This document shows positions 11,801 to 21,373 of a stretch of 64,000 bases of DNA, piece after piece. Position 1 is the stretch's first letter, and the number at the start of each line of letters is the position of its first letter. Below the pieces are notes generated by a model. The model did no database searches. It was not told the DNA's origin and was given only the letters and a program-made list of their open reading frames with translations. This DNA is from Arachis hypogaea (lineage: Eukaryota; Streptophyta; Magnoliopsida; Fabales; Fabaceae). The position numbers were made by a program, and so were the translations under genes. The DNA lies in contig NC_092048.1 in the NCBI RefSeq assembly GCF_003086295.3, positions 42,842,425 through 42,906,424 on the forward strand. The letters are read 5' to 3'.

Positions 11801-12738
11801 CCGCATGGTTACGCCATGCCTCAACAAGGAATCTTGGAGATTGAGTTGTTTGACGTATGGGGAATTGACTTCATGGGACCTTTCCCACCATCATTCTCAA
11901 ACACATATATTCTGGTGGCAGTTGACTATGTATCAAAATAGGTTGAGGCCATTGCCACACCCACCAATGATACTAAAACAGTGCTGAAGTTCCTCCAAAA
12001 ATATATCTTCAGCAGGTTTGGGGTCCCTAGAGTACTAATCAGTGATGGGGGCACTCACTTCTGCAACAAACAGCTTTACTCTGCCATGGTCCGGTATGGG
12101 ATTCTCCACAAGGTGGCGACTCCATATCATCCACAGACTAATGGACAAGCTGAAGTCTCTAACAGAGAGCTAAAAAGAATCCTAGAACAGACTGTAAATA
12201 CCCGTAGAAAGGATTGGGCAAGAAGCTTGGATGATACTCTGTGGGCATACAGAACAGCATTCAAGACTCCTATAGGGACCTCTCCATACCAACTGGTCTA
12301 TGGTAAGGCATGTCACCTGCCCGTGGAACTGGAACATAAAGCCTACTGGGCAACCAGATTCCTGAACTTTGATGCCAAATTAGCTGGAGAAAAAAGATTG
12401 CTCCAGCTAAATGAGCTAGAGAAATTCAGATTCACTGCTTTCGAAAATGCCAAGCTTTATAAAGAAAAATAAAAAAATGGCATGACAGAAAGCTGTCATC
12501 TAGAATCTTTGAACCAGGACAAAAGGTTCTGTTGTTCAACTCTAGGCTCAGGCTATTCCCCGGGAAACTGAAGTTCCGGTGGAGGGGACCATATGTGATT
12601 ACAAGTGTATCACCATATGGTTATGTGGAGCTTCAAGATATTGATTCTGATAAGAAGTTCATTGTCAATGGACAGAGAATCAAGCACTATCTTGAAGGCA
12701 ATGTTGAGCAAGAGTGCTCAAGGCTAAAGCTAGACTAA
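8855..12738 (+). pseudogene. Element B pol: protease, RT, RNase H, integrase
   Basis: Counted from 8855, the aspartic protease has DLGAS at residues 157-161 and ILGRPFLATG as its later core. The RT follows with RMCIDYRRLN, MPFGLCNAPATF and catalytic FMDD at 577-580. RNase H (DASDHAIG from 726) has YTDDAAL where the sibling copies have YTDHAAL. The integrase has an HHCC finger and a D,D,E core (first Asp near 1005). TGG is changed to TAG at 11939-11941 within SKWVEA. A TAA at 12470-12472 after YKEK is shared with element A. One base is missing in the A-run that follows it, shifting the last segment (MFNSRLRLFPGKLK to 12738). All domains are present, so this is the most complete Athila-like pol in the window, but it cannot give a full protein. 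Confidence 0.92.
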
Positions 12739-12779
12739 AAGCTCAGCAAGGTCCAGCTAAAGACAATAAAGAAGCGCTT

Positions 12780-12797
12780 GCTGGGAGGCAACCCAGC
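12780..12797 (+). promoter_or_regulatory. Conserved post-pol hairpin, loop AGGCAA (element B)
   Basis: GCTGGG pairs with CCCAGC around AGGCAA, 42 bases after the end of pol and preceded by GAAGCGCTT. It is identical to the element A copy and shows compensatory differences against D and E. Confidence 0.65.
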
Positions 12798-12976
12798 CAT
12801 GGGGCATCAATCCTCTAAGCATTTTGCCCTATTTTTATTTTTATTTGTTTATATAAAGTTCATTGATAACAAGGTAAAGAATCAATTGCATAAGTTCACA
12901 GGGTTACAGAAGGAATCTGCACACAAAACAGAGAAAAAGAGCTCACTGGCAAGAAAACGCCAGTAAGAGTCTGTTT

Positions 12977-13217
12977 TGGGCGTTCAACGCCCAAAAGAAG
13001 CATCCACTGGGCATTGAACGCCAGTGAGGATAGCCATCTGGGCGTTAAACGCCAGAAAGAAGCTCTTTCTGGGCGTTTAACGCCAGATTTACAGCATTCT
13101 GGGCGTTCAGAAAAATGCCCAGTAACAAAGGACTTCCTGGCGTTCAACGCCAGAAAGAAGCAGCAGCTGGGCATTGAACGCCCAGGAGAGGCAGCATTTG
13201 GGCGTTCAAACGCCAGG
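12977..13217. repeat. 31-bp-phased palindrome array in the B pol-ORF3 spacer
   Basis: Eight words have cores at 12979, 13010, 13041, 13072, 13102, 13139, 13170 and 13201. Steps are 31, 31, 31, 30, 37, 31 and 31 bp. Central bases are C or G in six of eight and A or T in two. Spacers between words vary. No gene lies in 12739-13733. Confidence 0.92.
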
Positions 13218-13733
13218 ATGGTGGGGAGGAGGTAAATTCATTTTTTCTTCATATTTTTCATTTTAATTTTGATTTTCATGTTTCAATTCATGATTTCTTA
13301 CATAAACATGTTAAGAACCCTGATTTCTAAAATTCCTAAATTCCAAAAACCCTATTTTAAAAATATCAAATGTATCTTAATCCATAAGCACCAACCCTTT
13401 TTACCCAATTCAACTCTTTTTCAAAATTTTCAAAACAAATCTATCTCTTTTCATTCAAAAATCTTTTCAACTAATATCTTTTTCAAATCTCCACATTATA
13501 TTTTTCAAAATTTTGATTTATCTTTTTCAAAAATCTTTTATATCTTTTCAATTTTAAACTATATCCTCTCTTATCATATCTTCTATCCTATCTTTTCCAA
13601 GTCAATCTTTTTTTTATCATATCTTTTCTAAATTTTCGAACCCACCCCCCTCCCTTTAAATATGGGTTCGGCCTCCCCCCCTTCCATCAACAATTGCACC
13701 TAGCTCTCCTTCTATCCCTCTCCTTTCTTTTCT
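13218..13733 (+). other. Element B noncoding region upstream of ORF3
   Basis: This is T- and C-rich low-complexity sequence with TCTTTTCAAAA and TATCTTTT runs and no credible coding frame. It corresponds to 1934-2420 in A. CCCTTTAAATATGG near 13652 is the only promoter-like feature. Confidence 0.5.
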
Positions 13734-13770
13734 TTTGCTTGAGGACAAGCAAACCTCTAAGTTTGGTGTG
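13734..13770 (+). promoter_or_regulatory. Hairpin plus TAAGTTTGGTGT module upstream of B ORF3
   Basis: TTTGCTTG (13734-13741) pairs with CAAGCAAA (13746-13753) around loop AGGA, followed by CCTCTAAGTTTGGTGTG. The copy before the 3' LTR (15980) has G:C where this one has T:A at the outer pair, and E has C:G for an inner T:A. These are base-pair-preserving changes. Confidence 0.62.
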
Positions 13771-13792
13771 TTTATCCGTGATCACTAAGATC

Positions 13793-14926
13793 ATGGCTCC
13801 TAAGAAAAAACAACCCACTTCAAGAGGCAAGAAAGAGAGCATTCCAAAACTACTTTGGAATCAAGGGAAGTTCTTATCTAAAGAACATTCAGATCATTAT
13901 TACAAAATAATGGGTCTAAGATCAGTGATCCCGAAAGTTAGATTCGATCTGAAAGAAGACGAATATCCGGAGATCCAAGAGCAAATTCGAATCAGGAACT
14001 GGAAGGTCCTAGCTAATCCTGAAACGAAAGTGGGAAGGAATATGGTCCAGGAGTTCTATGCTAATATGTGGCAGACAGACAAGCAAAAACTATCTGGAAC
14101 TGCTTTCTATGAATATCGAACCGTGGTCAGAGGAAAGATTGTTCATACCAACCCTGACAAGATCAGGGAGATCTTAAAGCTACCTCAGCTGAAAGATGAT
14201 CCAGACTCTTTCAACAGGAGAATAATGAGAACAGACAAGGGCCTGGATAAGATTCTAGAGGATTTATGTATCGCTGGAGCCAGGTGGACCACCAGCACGA
14301 AGGGTGTCCCAAATTAACTCAAAAGAGAAGATCTCAAACCAGTCGCCAGAGGATGGCTGGACTTCATTGGGCATTCTCTGCTGCCCACCAGCAACCGTTC
14401 TGAAGTCACTGTTAAAAGAGCAGTGATGATCCATTGCATCATGATGGGAAAAGAAGTGGAAGTTCATCAACTGATTTCAACTGAATTCTACAAAATTGCT
14501 AATAAAAATTCTAAAGAGGCCAGGTTGGCTTACCCAAGCTTGATTTCTCTGCTCTGCAAGGACGCTGGAGTAAGGATGGGAATAACTGAGTATATCTCAA
14601 TCGAGAAACCAATCACCAAAGCATCAATGGAAAAACAACAAGCACAGGATGATCCCATCAAGAAGAAAACACAGGAATTTCTCCCAGAAATCCCTCAATC
14701 TGAATATTGGGAGTATCTTGAAACATCAGTTACCAAAATGCAAGAAGCTATAGAACAAATAATAAAAGAACAGAAGGAACAAAGTCAAATTCTTTGCTAT
14801 TTGATTAAAGAACAAGAGGAGTAAGGGCGTGATTTGAGGGAATTGAAGTGCCAGAAGTTATCTCTTGAAGGACCAAGCACCCCACAGATCCGAGGAACAT
14901 CCACTTCCCAGAACAAAGGTTGTTAA
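13793..14926 (+). pseudogene. Element B ORF3 (env-position protein)
   Basis: The frame of 378 codons starts MAPKKKQPTS and ends QNKGC followed by TAA at 14924-14926, the same length as A's ORF3. Two in-frame TAA codons, at 14315-14317 (after GVPN, Gln in A) and 14822-14824 (after KEQEE, Gln in A), break it. It shares EFYANMW, VRGKIVH and a C-terminal Glu/Gln/Lys-rich, probably coiled-coil region with A. It resembles the putative plant transposon protein domain. I see no transmembrane helix, so a true envelope function is unlikely. The sequence is otherwise well conserved, which suggests it was under coding constraint until recently. Confidence 0.75.
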
Positions 14927-15979
14927 ATTCCAATTTCTGCTTTAACTCTGTGATAGTTGTCGTTATAGGAGTTTACCTTAGGAGTCATATAGTAGTAATT
15001 AGTATCTATTTTGATTTTATCTCCAATTAAGTTATAGTCTATTTTTCTCATCATCAGCAAACATGAATAAAATAGTAGATCTTTTGAATAAGAGGCAATA
15101 AAATTTTGAGTTTTTAATAATAAAAATTCTAATTAGTTACATGTGGTGGTAATGCTTTCTGTCTTCTGAATGAATGCTTGAACATTGCATATGTCTTTTG
15201 AATTTGTTGTTTAAGACTGTTAAATATGTTGGCTCTTGAAAGAATAATGAACATGAGACATGTTATTGATAATCTGAAAAATGATAAAAAATGATTCTTG
15301 AAGCAAGAAAAAGCAGCAAAGAACAAAGCTTGCAGAAAAAAAATAATATAAAGAAAGAAAAAGAGAAAGCAAGCAGAAAAAGCCAATAGCCCTTAAAACC
15401 AAAAGGCAAGGGTAATAAAAAGGATCCCAAGGCTTTGAGCATCATTGGATAGGAGGGCCTAAGGGAATAAAATCCTGGCCTAAGCGGCTAAACCAAGCTG
15501 TCCCTAACCATGTGCTTGTGGCGTGAAGGTGTCAAGTGAAAACTTGAGACTGAGCGGTTAAAGTCAAGGTCCAAAGAAAAAAAAAAGAGAGTGTGCTTAA
15601 GAACTCTGGATACCTCTAATTGGGGACTTTAGCAAAGCTGAGTTACAATCTAAAAGGTTCACCTAATTATGTGTCTGTGCCATTTATGTATCCGGTAGTA
15701 ATACTGGAAAACAAAGTGCTTAGGGCCACAGCCAAGACTCATAAAATAGTTGTGTTCAAGAATCATCATACTGAAATAGGAGAATCAATAACACTATCTG
15801 AATTCTAAGTTCCTATAGATGCCAATCACTCTGAGCTTCAATGGATAAAGTGAGATGCCAAAACTATTCGGAAGCAAAAAGCTACTAGTCCCACTCATCT
15901 AATTAGAATCTGAGCTTCACTCAAAAACTCTGAGATATTATTGCTTCTCAACCTATTAGTCTTCTATTTTATTTGTCTA
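14927..15979 (+). other. Element B 3' noncoding region
   Basis: About 1 kb with no supported gene. It matches A at 1-726 (inverted) and E at 50370-51470. It contains a run of A-rich tracts and a block from about 15590 (GAACTCTGGATACCTCTAATT) shared with E at about 51100. A short frame at 15620-15808 is present only because stops happen to be absent, and I do not call it. Confidence 0.6.
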
Positions 15980-16017
15980 GTTGCTTGAGGACAAGCAACA
16001 GTTTAAGTTTGGTGTTG
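15980..16017 (+). promoter_or_regulatory. Hairpin plus TTTAAGTTTGGTGTTG, polypurine-tract position of element B
   Basis: GTTGCTTG (15980-15987) pairs with CAAGCAAC (15992-15999) around AGGA. TTTAAGTTTGGTGTTG then abuts the 3' LTR. In Athila elements the plus-strand primer lies here, so this is the probable polypurine-tract equivalent, although it is not purine-pure. E and D carry the same module at the same place. Confidence 0.65.
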
Positions 16018-17549
16018 TGATGAGCGGATATTTTATACGCTTTTTGGGGTTAATTTCATATAGATTTTAGTATGTTTTAGTTGGTTTTTAGTTTATTTTC
16101 ATTAGTTTCTAGGCAAAATTCATATTTCTGGACTTTACTATGAGTTTGTGTATTTTTCTGTAATTTCAGGTATTTTCTGGCTGAAATTGAGGGAGCTGAG
16201 CAAAAATCTGATTCAGGCTGAAAAAGGACTGCTGATGCTGTTGGATTCTGACCTCCCTGCACTCAAAATGGATGTTTTGGAGCTACAAGACTCAAAATGG
16301 CGTGCTTCCAATTGCGTTGGAAAGTAGACATCCAGGGCTTTCCAGCAATAATAGTCTATACTTTGCTCAAGGATAGATGACGTAAACTGGCGTTCAACGC
16401 CAGTTCTCTGCCCAATTCTGGCATCCAGCGCCAGAAACAAGTTGCAAGTTGGAGTTCAACGCCAGAAAAGGATCCAAAGCTGGCGTTGAATGCCCAAAAC
16501 AGCCCCAGGCACGTGAAAGCTTTAGTCTCAGCCCCAGCACACACCAAGTGGGCCCCAGAAGTGGATTTCTGCACTATCTGTCATAGTTTACTCATTTTCT
16601 GTAAACTTAGGTTACTAGTTTAGTATTTAAACAACTTTTAGAGATTTATTTTGTATCTCATGACATTTTAGATCTGAACTTTGTATCCTTTGACGGCATG
16701 AGTCTCTAAACTCCATTGTTGGGGGTGAGGAGCTCTGCTGTGTCTCGATGAATTAATGCAAGTATTTCTGTTTTCCATTCAAACATGCGTGTTCCTATCT
16801 AAGATATCCATTCGCGCCTAACTATGGAAAGGGTGATGATCAGTGACACTCATCACCTTCCTCAATCCATGAACGTGTGTCTGACAATCACTTCCGTTCT
16901 ATATCAGATTGAATGAATATCTCTTAGATTCCCTAATCAGAATCTCCGTGGTATAAGCTAGATTGATGGCGGCATTCATGAGAATCCGGAGAGTCTAAAC
17001 CTTGTCTGTGGTATTCCGAGTAGGATTCTGGGATTGGATGGCTGTGACGAACTTCAAACTCGCGAGTGCTGGGCGTAGTGACAGACGCAAAAGGATAGTA
17101 AATCCTATTCCGGTACGACTGAGAACCTGCAGATGATTAGCCGTACGGTGACAGCACACCTGGACCCTTTTCACTGGAAGGATGGATGGTAGCCATTGAC
17201 AACGGTGATCCACCTACACATAGCTTGCCATAGGAGGATGTGCATGCTTGAATTAGAGGACAGAGGAAAGCAGAGATTCTGAAGAGAAAGCATCTCCAAA
17301 ACTCCAACATATTATCCATTACTGCTTAACAAGTAACCTTTAATCCATGCTCTCTTGTTTATTCGCAACTCAACTGATAAATATAATTGACTTCCTGACT
17401 AAGAATTGCAAGATAACCATAGATTGCTTCAAACCAACAATCTCCATGGGATTCGACCCTTACTCACGTAAGGTATTACTTGGACGACCCAGTGCACTTG
17501 CTGGTTAGTGGTGCGAGTGTGAAAAGTGTGATTCACAATTCGTGCACCA
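16018..17549 (+). repeat. Element B 3' LTR
   Basis: 1532 bp, the same as 5330-6865 apart from scattered substitutions and small indels. The palindrome array is at about 16387-16500, with one word decayed to GGCGTTGAATGCC. The LTR ends CACCA at 17549 and is followed by the GAATG target duplication. Confidence 0.95.
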
Positions 17550-18827
17550 GAATGGTAAAGGAAAATGATCCTTTCTGGTGGCTGTATTGAGCCTTCTGTA
17601 GTCAATACACATGCGCCACCCTGTAACTGTTCTTGTAGGAATCAGTTCATTATTTTCATTATGAACCACTGTCATGCCTCCCATTTTGGGGACAACTTGA
17701 ATAGGGCTCACCCAGGGGCTATCAGAAATAGGATAAATAATCCCAGCCTCCAGTAATTTGGTGACCTCTTTCTGTACCACTTCCTTCATGGCTGGATTTA
17801 GCCGCCTCTGTGGTTGAACCACTGGTTTAGCATTATCCTCCAATAAGATTTTGTGCATGCATCTAGCTGGGCTTATGCCCTTAAGGTCACCTATGGACCA
17901 CCCAAGAGCTGTCTTGTGTGTCCTTAGCACTTGAATAAGTGCTTCCTCTTCCTGTGTATTTAAAGTAGAGCTTATGATCACTGGAAAAGTGTCACCTTCT
18001 CCCAGAAATGCATATTTCAGGGATGGTGGTAATGGTTTGAGCTCGGGTTTAGGAGGTTTTTCCTCTTCCAGAGGAAATTTCAGAGGCTCTTTCATCTCCT
18101 CTGAATTCTCCAATTCAGGCTGAACATCTTTAAAGATGTCTTCCAACTCTGATTCGAGACTCTCAGCCATGTTGATCTCTTCTACCAAAGAGTCAATAAG
18201 ATCAACTTTCATGTAGTCTTTTGATGTGTCTGGATGCTGCATGGCTAACTGAAGATGTCTAACTGAGATCTGAGCTCTTTCTGTAAGCCCATAATAGAAG
18301 ATGTCTAACTGAACCCACTCTGAAAATATTTCAGAGGGACATTTTCGTAGCATCTCTCTGTATCTCTCCCAGGAATCATAAAGAGATTCATTATCTCCTT
18401 ATTTAAAGCCTTGGATGTCCAGCCTTAGCTGTGTCATCCGTTTTGGAGGAAAGTATTGATTCAGAAATTTTTCTGTCAGCTGTTTCCATGTCCTTATGCT
18501 AGCCTTAGGTTGGTTATTTAACCACCTCTTGGCTTGGTCTTTTACAGCAAATGGAAACAGTAATAATTTGTAGACATCCTGATCTACTTTCTTATCATGT
18601 ACTGTGTCAGCAATTTGTAAAAACTGTGCCAGAAACTCTGTAGGTTCTTCCTGTGGAAGACCGGAATACTGGCAGCTTTGCTGCACCATGATAATGAGCT
18701 GAGGATTCAACTCAAAGCTACTGACTCCAATGGAGGGTATGCAGATACTACTCCCATAAGAAGCAGTAGAGGGGTTAGTATATGACCCCAGAGTCCTCCT
18801 GGACTGTTCATTTCCACTTAGATCCAT
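17550..18827 (-). pseudogene. Element A gag fused by deletion to the pre-RT and RT N-terminus
   Basis: The Gag frame starts MDLSGNEQSRRTLG at 18825-18827 and includes FLQIADTVHD, KDQAKRWLNN and FPPKRMTQLRL. A Gln-to-TAA stop lies at 18399-18401, after which the frame continues with MLRKCPSEIFSEWVQLDIF. At about 18243-18275 the frame jumps in frame from AQIS to AMQHPDTSKD. By alignment with B this removes about 1.46 kb, covering the Gag C-terminus, the gag palindrome array and the whole protease. The junction contains a short filler copied from nearby sequence. The linker (LKYAFLGEGDTFPVI) and the RT N-terminus (RMCIDYRRLN to FPLPF) follow, then the insertion. Without protease A could not have been autonomous. 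Confidence 0.88.
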
Positions 18828-19517
18828 GATGGAGAAAGGGAGATGATGTAAAATAAAAAAAATATTTTTATTTATTTATTTATTTAATTATTTCAGAAAT
18901 AAAATGAATTAAAATAAAATAAATAAAAATAGGTGAAGATTTTCGAAAAATGAAAAAAATGGTTCAGGAAGTTTTGAAAAAGATATGATTTTTGAAAAAG
19001 GTTTTAAATTTTGAAATAAAAATCTGAATTTTAAGATCAATTTTCGAAAATTTGCTTTAGAATGGAGGGAAAAGATATTTTTTTTTGAATTTGATAAGGA
19101 GAGAGAAAAACAATAAAATAGCACAAGATTTAAAATTTTTAGATCTAATGCTCCTTGTTTTCGAAAATTTTGGAGGGAAAACACCAAGGAACACCAAACT
19201 TAAAAATTTTAAGATCAAGACACAAGGAAAAGTCAAGAACACCTTGAAGACTCACAAGAACAACAAGAACATGAAGATAGAACACCAAACTTAAAAGTTT
19301 TAGAAAACCAAACTAAAATTTTCGAAAACCAAAGGGAAATCAACAAGAAAACACCAAACTTAAAGTTTGGCACAAAATTTAATAGAGAAATTATTTTTGA
19401 AAAAGAAGATTTTGAAAAGAGTATACCAAATTGCCACGAACTTAGACCAACGCTCTAGCCAATTGGGCAGTAAATATAACACTTGTTTTGAAGAAGTATT
19501 TTTAAATAACTAAGAAT

Positions 19518-19571
<54 letters not shown>

Positions 19572-19808
19572 AAAACTAATGTTTTAAAAAGGCACAAGAA
19601 AAACAAGAAAAATCACAAAACAAGAAAACCCAGAGATCAGACAAGAAAAAGTCAATAAAAAAAATAATTTTCGAAAAATTTTTTGAAAGAGAAAATAAGG
19701 ATTCTAAAATTTTAACCAGAAACAATAATAAGAGACTCTAAACCAAAAAGAAAAGTTTTTCCTAATCTAAGCAACAAAATAAACCGTCAATTGTCCAAAC
19801 ACGAACAA
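18828..19808 (-). other. Element A leader
   Basis: Noncoding sequence between primer site and gag, matching B at 6890-7629. It contains several ACACCAAACTTAAA copies (TTTAAGTTTGGTGT on the element strand), a tRNA-like stretch around 19420-19470 that reads TTGGCTAGAGCGTTGG on the element strand, and a long (AT)n microsatellite at about 19518-19568. Confidence 0.6.
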
Positions 19809-19826
19809 TCCCCAGCAACGGCGCCA
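19809..19826 (-). other. Element A primer binding site, tRNA-Asp
   Basis: On the minus strand TGGCGCCGTTGCTGGGGA lies 6 bases inside the LTR. It has one mismatch to the tRNA-Asp complement (T for C), which looks like a decayed site. Confidence 0.88.
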
Positions 19827-19832
19827 AAAACT

Positions 19833-21373
19833 TGGTGCACGAATTGTGAATCACACTTTTCACAATTCGTACCACTAACCAGCAAGTGCACTGGGTCGTC
19901 CAAGTAATACCTTACGTGAGTAAGAGTCGAATCCCACGGAGATTGTTGGTTTGAAGCAATCTCTGGTTATCTTGTAAATCTCAGTTAGGAGGTCAATTAT
20001 AATTATCAGTTGACTTGCAAATGAACAAGGGAACATAAAATAAATACTTGGTATGCAGTAATGGAGAATATGTTGGAGTTTTGGAGATGCTTTGTCTTTT
20101 GAATCTCTGCTTTCTCCCTGTCTTCTTCTTCACGCACGCAAGGTTCCTCCTATGGCAAGCTGTGTGTTGGTGGATCACCGTTGTCAATGGCTACCATCTG
20201 TCCTCTCAGTGAAAAAAGTCCAGGTGCGCTGTCACCGCACGGCTAATCATCTGTCGGTTCTCGATCATGTCAGAATAGGATCCATTGATCCTTTTGCGTC
20301 TGTCACTACGCCCAACACTCACGAGTTTGAAGCTCGTCACAGTCATTCAATCCCTGAATCCTACTCGGAATACCACAGACAAGGTTTAGACTTTCCGGAT
20401 TCTCAAGAATGCTGCCAATGGATTCTAGCTTATACCACGAAGATTCTGATTAAGGAATCCAAGAGATATTCATTCAATCGAACATAGAACGGAGGTGGTT
20501 GTCAGGCACGCGTTCATAGGTTGAGAATGGTGATGATTGTCACGGATCATCACATCCATCATATTGAAGTGCAAATGAACATCTTAGATAGAAACAAGCG
20601 TGTTTGAATAGAAAACAGAAATAGTTGCATTAATTCATCGAAACACAGCAGAGCTCCTCACCCCCAACAATGGAGTTTAGAGACTCATGCCGTCAAAGAG
20701 TACAAAGTTCAGATCTAAAATTTCATGAGGTGTGAAATAAACCTCTAAAAGTTGTTTAAATACTAAACTAGTAACCTAGGTTTACAGAAAGTGAACAAAC
20801 TATGATAGATGGTGCAGAAATCCACTTCTGGGGCCCACTTGGTGTGTGCTGGGGTTGAGACTTAAGCTAATCACGTGCATAGAGCTGTTTTGGGCATTCA
20901 ACGCCAGCTTTGGATCCTTTTCTGGCATTGAACTCCAACTTGTAACTTGTTTCTGGCGCTGGATGCCAGACAGCAACATGGAACTGGTGTTGAATGCCAG
21001 TTTACGTCGTCTATCCTTGAGCAAAGTATGGACTATTATATATTTCTGGAAATCCCTAGATGTCTACTTTCTAACGCAATTGGAAGCACGCCATTTGGAG
21101 TTCTGTAGCTCCAGAAAATCCACTTTGAGTGCAGGGAGGTCAGAATCCAACAGCATCAGCAGTCCTTTTTCAGCCTGAATCAGATTTTTGCTCAGCTCCC
21201 TCAATTTCAGCCAGAAAATACCTGAAATCACAGAAAAACACAAAAACTCATAGTAAAGTCCAGAAATATGAATTTTGCCTAGAAAATACTAAAAATAAAC
21301 TAAAAACTAACTAAAACACACTAAAAACTATATGAAATTAACCCCAAAAAGCGTATAAAATATCCGCTCATCA
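19833..21373 (-). repeat. Element A 5' LTR
   Basis: 1541 bp reading TGATGAGCGG to GCACCA on the minus strand, clearly homologous to the B LTR but more diverged from B's two LTRs than they are from each other. The palindrome array (about 20886-21005) is decayed, with words such as GGCATTCAACGCC and GGCGCTGGATGCC. Confidence 0.93.

Larger units (their letters stand above)
5330..17549 (+). mobile_element. Element B, complete Athila-like LTR retrotransposon
   Basis: A 12.2-kb element with two LTRs of 1536 and 1532 bp starting TGATGAGCGG and ending GCACCA, 5-bp target duplications, a tRNA-Asp primer site, gag-pol and ORF3. It sits in the RT gene of element A in opposite orientation. The two LTRs differ by scattered substitutions (a few per hundred bases by eye), so the insertion is not very recent. 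gag, pol and ORF3 all contain stops or frameshifts, so it cannot now move by itself. Confidence 0.95.
17550..21373 (-). mobile_element. Element A, 5' half with 5' LTR
   Basis: This continues element A on the far side of B. From right to left it holds the 5' LTR, primer site, leader and a gag-pol frame with an internal deletion, down to the insertion site. A itself lies in the LTR of element C. The 5 bases next to its right end (GCATA, 21374-21378) are the expected target duplication, but the partner lies outside the window. Confidence 0.9.

Noticed and set aside
19518..19568. (AT)n tract as a matrix or centromere element
   Set aside because: A simple microsatellite inside the leader of element A. 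Nothing indicates a chromosomal function.
20092..20487. 131-codon frame in the A LTR
   Set aside because: Lies wholly in a repeated LTR. Equivalent positions in B and E are interrupted, so it is a chance frame.
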